Shown: positions 26,973 to 37,435, numbered from the stretch's first letter. The stretch: DNA of 64,000 nucleotides from Allopontixanthobacter confluentis (GCF_009827615.1 NZ_WTYU01000001.1:889001-953000), one strand, 5' to 3'. Notes: generated from the sequence alone by a model not told the origin. Numbers and translations are program-made.

Positions 26973-27671
26973 GTGTCTGTTATCCGTGAAGCAATCAGCA
27001 CGCTTGCCTCTGTCGACATCAGCCACGACCCTGTTGAATCTGCCGATGAGACGTCAGCGTCAGCAAACGCATGGCTGGAATTGCTGGCCCATGGCATGAC
27101 CTTCGATCTGCGGCATCTGGAACCAGATGCTGGGGCGCACGTACCTGAATTTGAACATTTTTATGATTGTCCGCCGGGGGTTATCGATTCCGAAACCGAA
27201 GCATCACTGCTTGTTCCTGGTCCGCATCTTAGCGGCGGCGAGCGCAGCCTTCCCGTGGCGCGGGTGATGGCTGGCGTGGTGGCATCCTTGTCGACAAAAT
27301 TACCATCCTTGATGGCCGTGGGCTGGCCACCGGCACGGGCGGTTTCAAGCCCGTCATTTTTCCGCACAACTGTCGAGGCGTGGAACGCTGGCGGGCCATT
27401 TCCTGCGCTTGGACTGACATCGTTCCAAAGGCTTGAAAACGGCGCTCTGCAAAGCGCGGGGCTGGCCTATTTCACCGGCCAGGAAGTGCGGCTGGATGCG
27501 GATTTTGCCGGTGACCGCGCACAAGCCACCCAGCTTGCGATCCGGTTGATAAACCAACTGGTCCAGCATGGCGCGCTGAAGGAAGCAGAAGCCATCATGG
27601 CGCCGGATGGGTCGCAGTTGCGGCTGGAACCTGCGGAAAATGGCCGCATAATTCGCGTGTGGCGCGGGTGA
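26973..27671 (+). CDS. Conserved-looking hypothetical protein, coupled to the AHH gene
   Basis: I do not recognise this 232-residue protein. It has no signal peptide or membrane helix, and is acidic at the N-terminus. The region LVPGPHLSGGERSLPVARVMAGVVASLSTKLPSLMAVGWPPARAVSSPSFFRTTVEAW and the later YFTGQEVRLDADF...ATQLAIRLINQLV block look ordered. The GTG start is the longest in frame and lacks a clear Shine-Dalgarno sequence. Its TGA overlaps the ATG of the AHH gene by one base, so the two are probably made together. Confidence 0.65.
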   Translation: MSVIREAISTLASVDISHDPVESADETSASANAWLELLAHGMTFDLRHLEPDAGAHVPEFEHFYDCPPGVIDSETEASLLVPGPHLSGGERSLPVARVMAGVVASLSTKLPSLMAVGWPPARAVSSPSFFRTTVEAWNAGGPFPALGLTSFQRLENGALQSAGLAYFTGQEVRLDADFAGDRAQATQLAIRLINQLVQHGALKEAEAIMAPDGSQLRLEPAENGRIIRVWRG

Positions 27672-28219
27672 TGCAGCCGGACGGTAGCGCTGCTGCACTT
27701 GCATGTCTGCCGCCTGCGCGAAAGACGCTGCCGTTCCGCTCAGTCAATCTCAGAACATCCGCCGCCTATGATCCGGGCCTGCAGCGGCACCATTTGCTGC
27801 CGCGGCAATTGTTGTCCCAGCGCTGTTTTGGGCCGATGTTCGACACGATCGGACGGGACCGCATAGGTTTTGAGGATTTTCGCTGCAACGGCCTCCTTTT
27901 ACCAGCGCGTGATGAAGCCGCGATGCGGGTTGGCCTGCCATTACATCGCGGCCCCCACAGGGATTACAACGCGATGGTGATTGAGCGGGTTGGGCAGGTT
28001 GAACGCCACTGGTCCAGCGCCCGTCTGCGCGCGCCAGAGATCGCGCTGGACAATGCGTTGATGCGGCTGGACCTGTTGCAACGCGCGCTGCGGCGTCGGC
28101 TGCTTGAAACACAGGGCAAGCGGCTGCGGCTGAACAGCAAAGACCCGCTTGGCACCGGGCTCGATTTTACCGAGCTCGATGCCATGGCTGAGTTGCTCTG
28201 GGGTGCGACTGCTTCTTAG
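27671..28219 (+). CDS. AHH-domain putative nuclease (HNH/ENDO VII superfamily)
   Basis: A 182-residue protein whose core matches the AHH domain, a predicted metal-dependent nuclease fold. Visible motifs are RHHLLPRQL (the HH metal/catalytic pair), FDTIGRDRIGFEDFRCNGLLLP and GLPLHRGPHRDYNAMV with the second His set. AHH domains are best known as C-terminal toxins of polymorphic toxin systems, but this one stands alone, with no secretion or pretoxin domain. The ATG at 27671 overlaps the preceding stop (TGATG), preferred over the longer GTG at 27659. Its stop TAG shares bases with the convergent stop of the monooxygenase. Confidence 0.8.
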   Translation: MQPDGSAAALACLPPARKTLPFRSVNLRTSAAYDPGLQRHHLLPRQLLSQRCFGPMFDTIGRDRIGFEDFRCNGLLLPARDEAAMRVGLPLHRGPHRDYNAMVIERVGQVERHWSSARLRAPEIALDNALMRLDLLQRALRRRLLETQGKRLRLNSKDPLGTGLDFTELDAMAELLWGATAS

Positions 28220-29181
28220 ATTTTAGCCAGAAGCTCTTCTTTTGCCGCGATATATTCACGTTCCAACCGGTCAACCCGGTCTGCCACGCTGTCGATATTA
28301 TCCACCATCCCAACGCCTTGGCCCGAACCCCAGATATCCTTCCAGGCCTTTGCTTCGCTATTGCCGCCAGATCCGAAGTTCATCTTGCTGACATCGCCTT
28401 CAGGCAGATTGTCAGGATCGAGACCGGCCCTGACGATGGAACCGCGCAGATAATTGCCCGCTACGCCTGTAAACAGACTGCTATAGACAATATCGGCAGC
28501 CTTGCTCTTGACGATTTCTTCCTTGTACGCCTGATCTGCGTTGGCTTCCTTGGTCGCAATCCAGGGGGAGCCGATATAGGCAAAATCAGCGCCCATTGCC
28601 TGCGCCGCAAGAATGGACCGGCCGTGAGAAATGGACCCCGATAGCGCCACCAGCCCGTCAAACCAGCTGCGGATTTCCTGCATCAGCGCAAAGGGTGACT
28701 GCACGCCTGCATGGCCGCCAGCGCCCGCTGCAACTGGGATCAGACCATCAGCTCCCTTTTCAATCGCCTTGTGGGCAAATTTGTCATTGATGACGTCATG
28801 CAGCACGATACCGCCCCAGCTATGCGCTGCCTCGAACACTTCTTCGCGCGCGCCTAGTGATGTAATCATCATGGGCACCTGCCATTTACCGCACACTTCA
28901 ATATCTTCTTCGAGCCGGTTGTTGCTGCGGTGGACGATCTGGTTGACGGCGTAAGGCGCTGCGGGGCGATCAGGATTGTCGCGGTTATGCGCGGCCAGTT
29001 CTTCGGTAATCTGGTGCAGCCATTCATCCAGCATGCCTGATGGCCGCGCGTTGAGCGCAGGGAAGCTTCCCACAATGCCAGCCTTGCACTGTGCAATGAC
29101 CAGTTCCGGGCCTGAAACGATAAACAGCGGAGAACCGATTACAGGCAGTCGAAGGCGGTCGAAAGGTGCGGGTAGCGGCAT
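28216..29181 (-). CDS. Nitronate monooxygenase family protein
   Basis: A 321-residue FMN-dependent TIM-barrel enzyme of the nitronate monooxygenase (2-nitropropane dioxygenase) family, which oxidises propionate-3-nitronate-type compounds. The phosphate-binding loop GADGLIPVAAGAGGHAG and ALSGSISHGRSILAAQAMGADFAYIGSPWIATKEA are typical. True activity in this family is variable, so the substrate is unproven. GGAG seven bases upstream supports ATG 29181. Confidence 0.88.
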   Translation of the reverse strand: MPLPAPFDRLRLPVIGSPLFIVSGPELVIAQCKAGIVGSFPALNARPSGMLDEWLHQITEELAAHNRDNPDRPAAPYAVNQIVHRSNNRLEEDIEVCGKWQVPMMITSLGAREEVFEAAHSWGGIVLHDVINDKFAHKAIEKGADGLIPVAAGAGGHAGVQSPFALMQEIRSWFDGLVALSGSISHGRSILAAQAMGADFAYIGSPWIATKEANADQAYKEEIVKSKAADIVYSSLFTGVAGNYLRGSIVRAGLDPDNLPEGDVSKMNFGSGGNSEAKAWKDIWGSGQGVGMVDNIDSVADRVDRLEREYIAAKEELLAKI

Positions 29182-29275
29182 GGAATACTCCGTTGCTTAA
29201 TGAAACCAGTTGGTGCTTATGCGGCACCTGAACACTTGTCGAGGCTGTATCGCGAATTGGCGCATCCACGCCGGA

Positions 29276-30325
29276 TCAAGCCCTCTCGAGCACATCCTCA
29301 ATCCCGTAAACGCGGGCCGCCGTGCCGGCATAAAGTGCGCGCTTGTCAGCATCCGACGCGCCCCGCGTGATGCGCTTGAACGCGTTCCACAGCACTGGAT
29401 ATGTCGCGCCCCAGCGGTCCACCGGGTAATTGCTTTCGAACATGGCCCGCTCAGGACCGAACGCCTCGATGCAGGTTTCGATATAGGGTCGCCACATGGC
29501 CGCAAGGGTTTCGGAATTCACGCCCTTGGCCGGGCCTTCTTCGGGCATACCGCAAAACGCCATCGCCAGCCCGCCCAGCTTGACAGTGACATTCGGGTTT
29601 TCAGCAAGTTTATGGATGGCCTTGCGCCAGCGGGAGAAGTTTTCGCCCAGCTTGCCTTTGTAACTGGCGATGTTGAGCGGGGTACCGCAATGATCAAGAA
29701 CAATGGGCTGGTCGGGAAATTTGCGAGCAAGCGCAATCACATCGCCCAGCTGCGGTTCCAGCACCCAGGCATCGAAGGTGAGGCCAAACGTTGCCAGATT
29801 GGCGAACCCGGCCTGAAATTCATCGCTGACCATCAACCCTTCGGGCGCATGGAATGGCGGGCCTAGCGTCGCGGGATTGGCGTCCCATGCGGCGGAATGG
29901 CGGATCCCGCGAAAACGGCCATTACCGGCAGCGATCAGCGCTTCCAGCACCGGAATTGCGCCATCACCCAGCATCATGTCAGCATGGCCAATGATGGCAG
30001 CACAGGCCCGCAAATCGCCATACAGGCCGCTCGCACTTTGCGCGGCGACACCGTTGACGAATTCTACTTCGCCAACCGGTTTCATTTCGTCACTGCTATT
30101 TGCGCGGTAAAATGCACCGCATTCCATGAAACAGGTGCCGATGACGTTGTGGCCGCTGGTCACATCAGCGTGCAACTGGTCGAACGTGTAATAGGCAGCA
30201 CCGGCAATCGCTTCGATGAAGGGGTGCCGTGGTTCTGGAAAGGCTGGCATCAGCGCCCGCAAATCCCACAGATGGTGGTGCGGATCGATAATCGGCAGAT
30301 CGGGTTCCAGAATGGCTTCGCTCAT
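29276..30325 (-). CDS. Amidohydrolase family protein (amidohydrolase 2, TIM-barrel metal hydrolase)
   Basis: A 349-residue TIM-barrel hydrolase of the amidohydrolase-2 group. The N-terminus has IDPHHHLWDL (HxH metal pair), with GIRHSAAWD, VLDHCGTPL and FESNYPVDRWGATYP as further active-site segments. Relatives act on lactones and ring-cleavage products; the substrate is not readable. ATG 30325 was chosen because CAGGAG lies nine bases upstream; the longer in-frame extension looks non-coding. It follows leuA on the same strand after 55 bases. Confidence 0.87.
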   Translation of the reverse strand: MSEAILEPDLPIIDPHHHLWDLRALMPAFPEPRHPFIEAIAGAAYYTFDQLHADVTSGHNVIGTCFMECGAFYRANSSDEMKPVGEVEFVNGVAAQSASGLYGDLRACAAIIGHADMMLGDGAIPVLEALIAAGNGRFRGIRHSAAWDANPATLGPPFHAPEGLMVSDEFQAGFANLATFGLTFDAWVLEPQLGDVIALARKFPDQPIVLDHCGTPLNIASYKGKLGENFSRWRKAIHKLAENPNVTVKLGGLAMAFCGMPEEGPAKGVNSETLAAMWRPYIETCIEAFGPERAMFESNYPVDRWGATYPVLWNAFKRITRGASDADKRALYAGTAARVYGIEDVLERA

Positions 30326-30380
30326 ATACATCCGCTCCTGACGTGGCGCTTTCACGCGCTTTTGTTTTGTGGTGACAGGG

Positions 30381-32075
30381 TTAGGCTGGATTATCGCCAT
30401 CGCGCAAGGCACTGTTCGCCGCACTCAGCACGGCCCGCACGCTGGCAGTGGCGATATCCTCGTCAATTCCGCAGCCCCAGATCTTGCGCCCATCAGCGCC
30501 TGTGCATTCCAGATAGGCCGCAGCGCGCGCGTCAGATCCCTTGGAAAGGGCGTGTTCGGAATAGTCCTGAACCTCAAGCTCCACCCCGAAAGCATCACGC
30601 AATGTCGCGACGACCGATGAAATAAGACCATTTCCGCGGCCGCTGACGCGCTGGGCTTGTCCTGCCACCTCGATCGTCCCGGCGAACAGGCGCGTGCCAT
30701 CTGCGCCGCGGCTTTCCTCGTAATCGACGAGCTGGAAATGCTTGTCAGTGGTCTGCACATAATAGGCATCGCGGAAGGCTTGCCAGATATCGGCCGCGTT
30801 AAGTTCGCGGCCAAGATCATCGGCCATGCGCTGCACATGGGGCGCAAAATCTGCCTGCATGGCCTTGGGCAGTTTAAGCCCCTGATCCTGTTCCAGTACC
30901 CAGGCAAACCCGCCTTTGCCGCTTTGCGAATTGACGCGAATGACAGCTTCATAATTCCGGCCAAGGTCAGCCGGGTCAATCGGCAGATAGGGCACGCGCC
31001 ATTTTTCGTCATTCTGGGTTTCGCGGGCGGCAAAGCCTTTCTTGATGGCATCCTGATGGCTGCCCGAAAATGCCGTGAACACCAATTCGCCGCCATAGGG
31101 GTGGCGTTGGTGGACCGGCAATTCGTTGCAATATTCCACCGTCTCGATCACCCGGTCGATGTCGGAAAAATCCAGACCGGGATCGATGCCCTGCGTGTAG
31201 AGGTTGAGAGCAACCGTCACGAGACAGCAATTACCAGTGCGTTCGCCATTGCCGAACAGGCAGCCTTCCACGCGGTCGGCCCCCGCCATCAGGCCCAGTT
31301 CAGCAGCGGCCACCCCTGTGCCGCGGTCATTATGCGTATGCAGGCTGATAATGGCTGCATCCCGATTGGGCAGGTTGCGGCAGAAATATTCGATCTGGTC
31401 GGCGTAAATATTGGGAGTCGCAGCCTCAACCGTGGCGGGAAGGTTGATGATGATGGGACGTTCCGCTGTTGGCTGGAGGACATCCATGACCGCTTCGCAA
31501 ACCTCTATGCTGAAATCGAGTTCGGCGGTGGAAAATGTTTCCGGACTATATTGAAAACGCCAGTCAGTTCGGGGGCGCGCTGCTGCTTCGTCGCGCATGA
31601 TTTTGGCGCCATCCACCGCGATCTGGCGGACTTCCTGCTGGCTCATGCGGAAAACGATATCGCGCCATGCGGGGCTGACCGCATTATACATATGGACCAC
31701 GGCCGCATGGACCCCGTCGAGACTGTCAAACGACGTGCGGATAAGATCTGCGCGCGATTGGGTAAGCACTTGCACGACCACATCTTGCGGGATGGTGCCG
31801 GAATCCACCAAGCCGCGGATAAAATCGAACTCGGTCGCGCCGGCACTGGGGAAGCCGACTTCTATTTCCTTGACGCCAATTTCAACCAGCAGTTCGAAGA
31901 AGCGGCGCTTCTTGGCCGAATCCATCGGGTCGACGATGGCCTGGTTGCCATCGCGCAGATCGGTCGACAGCCAGCGGGGCGGGGCGGTGATGATGCGCGA
32001 TGGCCACTGCCGGTCCGCCAGGTCAACCTGCGGGAATGGATTATATTTGCGCGATGGATCGCGGAGCATGGTCAT
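30381..32075 (-). CDS. leuA: 2-isopropylmalate synthase
   Basis: LeuA condenses 2-oxoisovalerate with acetyl-CoA, the committed step to leucine. The 564-residue protein is the long type: catalytic TIM barrel with STDLRDGNQAIVDPM, the metal-binding HTHNDRGTGVAAAELGLMAGADRVEGCLFGNGERTGN, and a C-terminal regulatory domain (about residues 430-560) that normally binds leucine for feedback inhibition. There is no clear Shine-Dalgarno sequence for ATG 32075 or for the second ATG at 32069. Control by a leader peptide attenuator upstream is proposed separately. Confidence 0.96.
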   Translation of the reverse strand: MTMLRDPSRKYNPFPQVDLADRQWPSRIITAPPRWLSTDLRDGNQAIVDPMDSAKKRRFFELLVEIGVKEIEVGFPSAGATEFDFIRGLVDSGTIPQDVVVQVLTQSRADLIRTSFDSLDGVHAAVVHMYNAVSPAWRDIVFRMSQQEVRQIAVDGAKIMRDEAAARPRTDWRFQYSPETFSTAELDFSIEVCEAVMDVLQPTAERPIIINLPATVEAATPNIYADQIEYFCRNLPNRDAAIISLHTHNDRGTGVAAAELGLMAGADRVEGCLFGNGERTGNCCLVTVALNLYTQGIDPGLDFSDIDRVIETVEYCNELPVHQRHPYGGELVFTAFSGSHQDAIKKGFAARETQNDEKWRVPYLPIDPADLGRNYEAVIRVNSQSGKGGFAWVLEQDQGLKLPKAMQADFAPHVQRMADDLGRELNAADIWQAFRDAYYVQTTDKHFQLVDYEESRGADGTRLFAGTIEVAGQAQRVSGRGNGLISSVVATLRDAFGVELEVQDYSEHALSKGSDARAAAYLECTGADGRKIWGCGIDEDIATASVRAVLSAANSALRDGDNPA

Positions 32076-32110
32076 GTCAGGAAAATCTCGGTTCTAAAAC
32101 GAAGTATGTG

Positions 32111-32192
32111 CTGCGGCTACCAGTCCCGTAACGGGTCCCTTGGGCGCTTGCAGCGCACCTTGTCAGGCCACGCCGCAGGTCACGCCCAAGGG
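32111..32192 (-). promoter_or_regulatory. Candidate leuA attenuator RNA: two interleaved inverted repeats
   Basis: Ten-base repeat CCCTTGGGCG (32137-32146) with CGCCCAAGGG (32183-32192), and seven-base repeat CTGCGGC (32111-32117) with GCCGCAG (32172-32178). In the transcript the first arm lies in the last codons of the leader peptide, the second just after its stop. The two pairings cross, so they are either mutually exclusive or form a pseudoknot. No classical T-run follows. Confidence 0.45.
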
Positions 32193-32230
32193 CGTGTAAG
32201 TCGCAGGATCAGGCCAATACTAGCGTTCAT
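32180..32230 (-). CDS. Leucine/isoleucine-rich leader peptide of leuA (candidate)
   Basis: A 16-codon ORF reading MNASIGLILRLTRPWA, with three Leu and two Ile in a seven-residue run, ending at TGA 105 bases before leuA. Such leaders sense charged tRNA-Leu through ribosome stalling. The predicted transcript start falls at or next to its ATG, so it may be translated leaderlessly, as known for the trp leader of Sinorhizobium. Its last codons form one arm of an inverted repeat. Too short for homology; support is composition and context. Confidence 0.5.
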   Translation of the reverse strand: MNASIGLILRLTRPWA

Positions 32231-32236
32231 CCCTTT

Positions 32237-32265
32237 TCTATGCGCATGGAAGCAAGCGCTGTCCA
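32237..32265 (-). promoter_or_regulatory. Candidate leuA promoter
   Basis: On the minus strand, TGGACA (32265-32260), 17-base spacer, CATAGA (32242-32237). Six bases later comes the ATG of the leader peptide at 32230, placing the transcript start at or beside that ATG. The rest of the spacer up to 32355 is shared with the divergent epoxide hydrolase gene. Confidence 0.42.
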
Positions 32266-32355
32266 CCCGGTTTAAGCAACTTTATGACGAAAATATCTTC
32301 AGGTTTGAAATTTGTCGTGGTTGATCTGCGCGGCATGACGGCATAGCGTCCGGCG

Positions 32356-33495
32356 ATGAACGATACCATCAGACCATTCGTGCTCGATATCCCGCAAAGC
32401 GAGCTGGAACGGCTTTATCACAAGATAGACGCGGCCCGCTGGCCCGAGGCAGAACCGGTCGATGACTGGTCGCAAGGCACGCCGCTCTGCCTGTTACGCG
32501 AATTGGTGGAATATTGGCGCAGTGGTTACAATTGGCGTGGCTGCGAGGCGTATCTCAATTCGCTTGGCCAGTTTGTGACCGAGATTGACGGGCTGGATAT
32601 CCATTTTCTCCATGTCCGCTCCCCGCATGAAAATGCCTTGCCGATTGTGCTGACGCATGGCTGGCCCGGTTCCGTGGTGGAATTTCTGGGAGTGATCGAA
32701 CGGCTGACCCAACCGGAAAAATATGGCGGAACCGCGGCTGATGCCTTTCATGTCATCGCGCCATCGCTGCCCGGTTTCGGATTTTCCGGCAAGCCGACAA
32801 GCACAGGGTGGGGCATCGAGAAAATTGCCCGGGCATGGGCCACACTGGTTGCGCGCCTTGGCTATGACCACTGGGTTGCGCAAGGCGGTGATTGGGGCTC
32901 TGCTGTCACTGCAGAAATTGGCCGGCAGGCACCCGAAGGCTGCCGGGCCATCCATGTCAACATGGTGTCGGTGAAGCCCACTGCGGAAGATTTCAGCAGC
33001 GAAGACGCCGATATGAAAAAGGCGCTGGCGGGGCTGAAATATTACGCCGACTGGGATTCAGGCTATTCCAAGCAGCAATCAACCCGTCCGCAGACGATTG
33101 GCTATGCGCTGGTGGATTCCCCCATCGGTCTGGCCGGCTGGGTTTACGAAAAGATGTATGCATGGACGGATAATAAGGGGTCGCCCCTGGACGCGCTCAG
33201 GATGGATGCGATCCTTGATAATCTGATGCTGTACTGGTTGCCCGCCACAGGCGCATCGGCGGCGCGGCTATATTGGGAAAGTTTCGGCCGCTTCGCCGGC
33301 GGGCCGGTCAGATTACCGGGCGGGGTCAGTGCATTTCCGGGCGAAATCATGCCTGCGCCGCGCGCCTGGGCAGAACGGTTGATGCCCAATCTCATCTATT
33401 GGAACACGCTGGACAAGGGCGGACATTTTGCCGCGTGGGAACAGCCTGAAATGTTCACCCGGGAAATCCGCGCCTGTTTTGCAAAAATACGCTAG
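32356..33495 (+). CDS. Epoxide hydrolase (EHN-type alpha/beta hydrolase)
   Basis: A 379-residue epoxide hydrolase of the microsomal type. The first ~110 residues form the EHN domain (FVLDIPQSELERLYHKIDAARWPE...), followed by the oxyanion motif HGWPGS, nucleophile D179 in GGDWG, and the catalytic His H357 in GGHFAAWEQPE. Such enzymes open epoxides to diols through a covalent Asp ester. The physiological epoxide is unknown. The stop TAG shares the palindrome CTAG with the convergent lipoprotein gene. Confidence 0.92.
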   Translation: MNDTIRPFVLDIPQSELERLYHKIDAARWPEAEPVDDWSQGTPLCLLRELVEYWRSGYNWRGCEAYLNSLGQFVTEIDGLDIHFLHVRSPHENALPIVLTHGWPGSVVEFLGVIERLTQPEKYGGTAADAFHVIAPSLPGFGFSGKPTSTGWGIEKIARAWATLVARLGYDHWVAQGGDWGSAVTAEIGRQAPEGCRAIHVNMVSVKPTAEDFSSEDADMKKALAGLKYYADWDSGYSKQQSTRPQTIGYALVDSPIGLAGWVYEKMYAWTDNKGSPLDALRMDAILDNLMLYWLPATGASAARLYWESFGRFAGGPVRLPGGVSAFPGEIMPAPRAWAERLMPNLIYWNTLDKGGHFAAWEQPEMFTREIRACFAKIR

Positions 33496-33953
33496 CCGCA
33501 GCGCAGGTCGCGGATGATGCCGCCGGCATCAAGCATGATGTTGAGCCGCGCATTGCGAAAATCGCTATCCACCGCCTCGCCATAGGAAACCACGCGCATT
33601 GTCGCGCCCGCTGGCAGGATCTGGCTGATCTCGGCATTGATCTGGTCTGATGCCGGTTGGCCGAGGAATTTTGCCCCGCGATTGGCACCGCAGCTTGCCG
33701 ACGCCGGATCTGTCTGCCTGCGTGCCTCTGGCGGACCGGCAGCCGCGCCAGACACAGGTGCTGCAAGTTGTGGTGCATATTGCTGGCCGGGTTGCCCGGT
33801 TGCGGAAGTATTGGCAGCAACGGGCGCGCCGTTTACGCGCGCTGCGAAATCATCAGCAGTTTCGGTCTGCTGGTCAGCATTGCCGCATGCAGCCAGAGCA
33901 ATGAATATGGCAGGAAACAGGCCAAGGGCAGCAATTCTGGCGCGATAGGTCAC
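33492..33953 (-). CDS. I78-family peptidase inhibitor-like lipoprotein
   Basis: A 153-residue exported lipoprotein: signal with lipobox LAAC at about residues 20-23, a Gln/Ala/Pro-rich linker of ~60 residues, then a C-terminal ~65-residue domain. That domain begins CGANRGAKFLGQPAS and ends VVSYGEAVDSDFRNARLNIMLDAGGIIRDLRCG, the pattern of the I78 (Elastase inhibitor AFLEI/Aim-like) family with two conserved cysteines. It likely guards the envelope against serine proteases, a family-level inference. GTG 33953 has AAGGA about eight bases upstream. Confidence 0.78.
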   Translation of the reverse strand: MTYRARIAALGLFPAIFIALAACGNADQQTETADDFAARVNGAPVAANTSATGQPGQQYAPQLAAPVSGAAAGPPEARRQTDPASASCGANRGAKFLGQPASDQINAEISQILPAGATMRVVSYGEAVDSDFRNARLNIMLDAGGIIRDLRCG

Positions 33954-34015
33954 CGGTTCGTCCTTCCGAGTGGTTTACCGCCCGTTGGCCCTGTTTCATG
34001 TCAGATTAGCGACAA

Positions 34016-35059
<1,044 letters not shown>

Positions 35060-35118
35060 TCAAATGCCGTCATCTGGCCGGTTGTGGGTGAATTTCGAGT
35101 GCGGGTCTATACTCAGGA

Positions 35119-35634
35119 TCAGGTGCTTTGCGCGCCGCGCATCATTCCGGCAATTCCGGTGCGGCCCACTTCCACCAATCCCAATTCGCGCATCAAGGCG
35201 ATGAAACTGTCGATCTTGTCCGGCGCGCCGGTAAGTTCGAAAATGAAGCTGGACGTAGTGGTGTCCACCACCTGGGCACGAAAAACATCAGCCAGACGCA
35301 GGGCTTCAACGCGGTGTTCGCCCGTGCCTGCCACTTTTATCAGCGCCAGTTCGCGTTCGACATGCGCGCCTGTTTCAGTCAGATCGACGACCTTGTGCAC
35401 GGACACCAGCCGTTCCAGCTGGGCGCGGATCTGGTCGATGACCTGCGGCGGGCCCTGAGTAACGATGGTGATGCGGCTGACTGCGTGGTTTTCCGAAATA
35501 TCGGCCACCGTCAGGCTATCGATATTATAGCCGCGTGCGGTGAACATACCGGCGATGCGCGCCAGAATGCCGGCTTCATTATCGACTGTAACTGCCAGAA
35601 CATGACGTTCCGCTTCTGCTCTGTGAATTTTCAT
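35119..35634 (-). CDS. ilvN: Acetolactate synthase small (regulatory) subunit
   Basis: A 171-residue regulatory subunit with an N-terminal ACT domain (VLAVTVDNEAGILARIAGMFTARGYNIDSLTVA) that binds valine and a C-terminal ACT-like domain (ELALIKVAGTGEHRVEALRLADVF...). ATG 35634 was chosen over the longer frame because AGGGG lies seven bases upstream and the family begins here. It is 13 bases after ilvB and partners it. Often called ilvH. Confidence 0.96.
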   Translation of the reverse strand: MKIHRAEAERHVLAVTVDNEAGILARIAGMFTARGYNIDSLTVADISENHAVSRITIVTQGPPQVIDQIRAQLERLVSVHKVVDLTETGAHVERELALIKVAGTGEHRVEALRLADVFRAQVVDTTTSSFIFELTGAPDKIDSFIALMRELGLVEVGRTGIAGMMRGAQST

Positions 35635-35647
35635 CGAATTGCCCCTG

Positions 35648-37435
35648 TCACACCAGCGCCTTGGCGTCATCATCCATCGTGCCGCTCGCCTGATCGCCAT
35701 ACATCAGCATGTCGGTATGGGCAGAACCGCTGGGAATCATCGGATAGCAATTGGCATCTTTGGACACCTGGCAATCCACAATGACCGGCCCGTCATGCGC
35801 CAGCATGGCTTCGATGCCTGCATCAAGCTGGCCGTCATTTTCAATGCGGATGCCTTTCCAGCCATAGGCCTGTGCCAAGGCGACAAAGTCTGGCAGGCTG
35901 TCGGAATAGCTGTTGGAATAGCGGCTTTCATACGTCAGTTCCTGCCACTGGCGGACCATGCCCATATATTCATTGTTGAGAATGAAAATTTTCACCGGCA
36001 GGCGGTATTGGCTGGCAGTGCCCAATTCCTGAATGTTCATCTGGATGGACGCTTCACCGGCAATGTCGATTACCAGCGCATCAGGATTGCCCAACTGCGC
36101 GCCGATGGCCGCCGGCAGACCGTAGCCCATGGTGCCAAGACCGCCACTGGTCAGCCATTTGTTGGGCTGGAAGAAATGGAAATATTGCGCTGCCCACATC
36201 TGGTGCTGGCCAACTTCGGTGGTGATAATCGGATCGTATTGACGCGTGAGGGCAAACAGCCGCTCAACCGCCTTTTGCGGCATGATGGCAGTTTTGTTTT
36301 CGGGAAAGGCCAGGCTCTCGCGCGCGCGCCAACCGGCGATGCGGGCTTTCCATTCCCCCAGATCGCGCGGCTTGCGGCTGCCCCATGCGTCCAGCAATTG
36401 TTGCAGCACAGTCGCGCAGTCACCCACGATGCCCAGATCAATCGGGACAATCTTGTTGATCGAAGCGCGGTCGATATCGATGTGGATCTTCGTGGAATCC
36501 GGCGAAAACGCATCCAGCCTGCCGGTCACCCGGTCATCAAAACGTGCACCGATGCAGATCATCAGATCACAGCGGTTCATGGTCATATTGGCTTCATAGG
36601 TGCCGTGCATCCCCAGCATGCCCAGCCAATCCGGATGGTCAGCCGGAAACGCACCAAGGCCCATCAGCGTGGAGGTGACCGGCGCGCCGGTTATATCCTG
36701 CAACTGGCGCAGCAAGGCGCTGGCACGGGGGCCGGAGTTAATGATGCCGCCGCCTGTGTAGAACACCGGACATTCAGCCTTTTCCATTAGGCTGACCGCT
36801 TCGGCAATCAGGTCCGGTTCGGCCGATGTCTGCGGCTGATAACGGGCAGAAGCCAGAGTGCGGGCCGGGTTTGCACCGGTGCCTGCGTCAAATTCAGCCT
36901 GCGCAATCTGCACATCCTTGGGAATGTCGATCAGCACGGGGCCAGGGCGGCCCGTGGTGGCAATACGAAACGCCTCTGCAATGGTGGGCGCCAGGTCCGC
37001 CGGATCCTTGACGAGATAATTATGCTTCGTGCAGTGCCGCGTGATGCCGATCGTGTCGGCTTCCTGAAAAGCGTCTGTGCCAATGAGCGCGGTGGGAACC
37101 TGCCCGGTAATGACCACAAGCGGGATGGAATCCATGAAGGCATCGGCAATGCCAGTGACTGCATTGGTTGCGCCAGGGCCGGAGGTGACCAGCACAACGC
37201 CGGGCTTGCCAGTGGAACGGGCGTAGCCTTCTGCCGCGTGTGCGGCGCCAGCCTCGTGCCGGACCAGAATGTGCCGGATGCGCTGGTCGGCAAACAATTC
37301 GTCATAAATCGGCAGCACGGCGCCGCCGGGATAGCCGAAAATAAACTCGACGCCCTGCTGGACCAGACTTTCGACCAGAATGGCAGCGCCGCTGCGTTCA
37401 CCGTTGCTGTGCGGGCCCGGGGCTTGGCTGGGCAT
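35648..37435 (-). CDS. ilvB: Acetolactate synthase large (catalytic) subunit
   Basis: A 595-residue ThDP enzyme that makes acetolactate and acetohydroxybutyrate. The active-site Glu is in [23 protein letters not shown]/ThDP-binding segments include [15 protein letters not shown] and the ThDP/Mg motif [49 protein letters not shown] seven to eight bases upstream supports ATG 37435; an in-frame ATG extends it by ~16 residues and is less likely. A TTGACA at 37522-37517 may be part of its promoter, but the -10 (TAGAGG) is poor. IlvI is an equivalent name. Confidence 0.97.
   Translation of the reverse strand: MPSQAPGPHSNGERSGAAILVESLVQQGVEFIFGYPGGAVLPIYDELFADQRIRHILVRHEAGAAHAAEGYARSTGKPGVVLVTSGPGATNAVTGIADAFMDSIPLVVITGQVPTALIGTDAFQEADTIGITRHCTKHNYLVKDPADLAPTIAEAFRIATTGRPGPVLIDIPKDVQIAQAEFDAGTGANPARTLASARYQPQTSAEPDLIAEAVSLMEKAECPVFYTGGGIINSGPRASALLRQLQDITGAPVTSTLMGLGAFPADHPDWLGMLGMHGTYEANMTMNRCDLMICIGARFDDRVTGRLDAFSPDSTKIHIDIDRASINKIVPIDLGIVGDCATVLQQLLDAWGSRKPRDLGEWKARIAGWRARESLAFPENKTAIMPQKAVERLFALTRQYDPIITTEVGQHQMWAAQYFHFFQPNKWLTSGGLGTMGYGLPAAIGAQLGNPDALVIDIAGEASIQMNIQELGTASQYRLPVKIFILNNEYMGMVRQWQELTYESRYSNSYSDSLPDFVALAQAYGWKGIRIENDGQLDAGIEAMLAHDGPVIVDCQVSKDANCYPMIPSGSAHTDMLMYGDQASGTMDDDAKALV

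Noticed and set aside
26973-28219. AHH gene pair considered as a toxin-antitoxin system
   Set aside because: The first protein is much larger than a typical antitoxin, has no DNA-binding motif, and nothing shows that the AHH protein is toxic.
30657-32324. Open frame of 555 codons on the plus strand across leuA
   Set aside because: Antisense shadow of leuA; runs through the leuA leader and has no recognisable motif.
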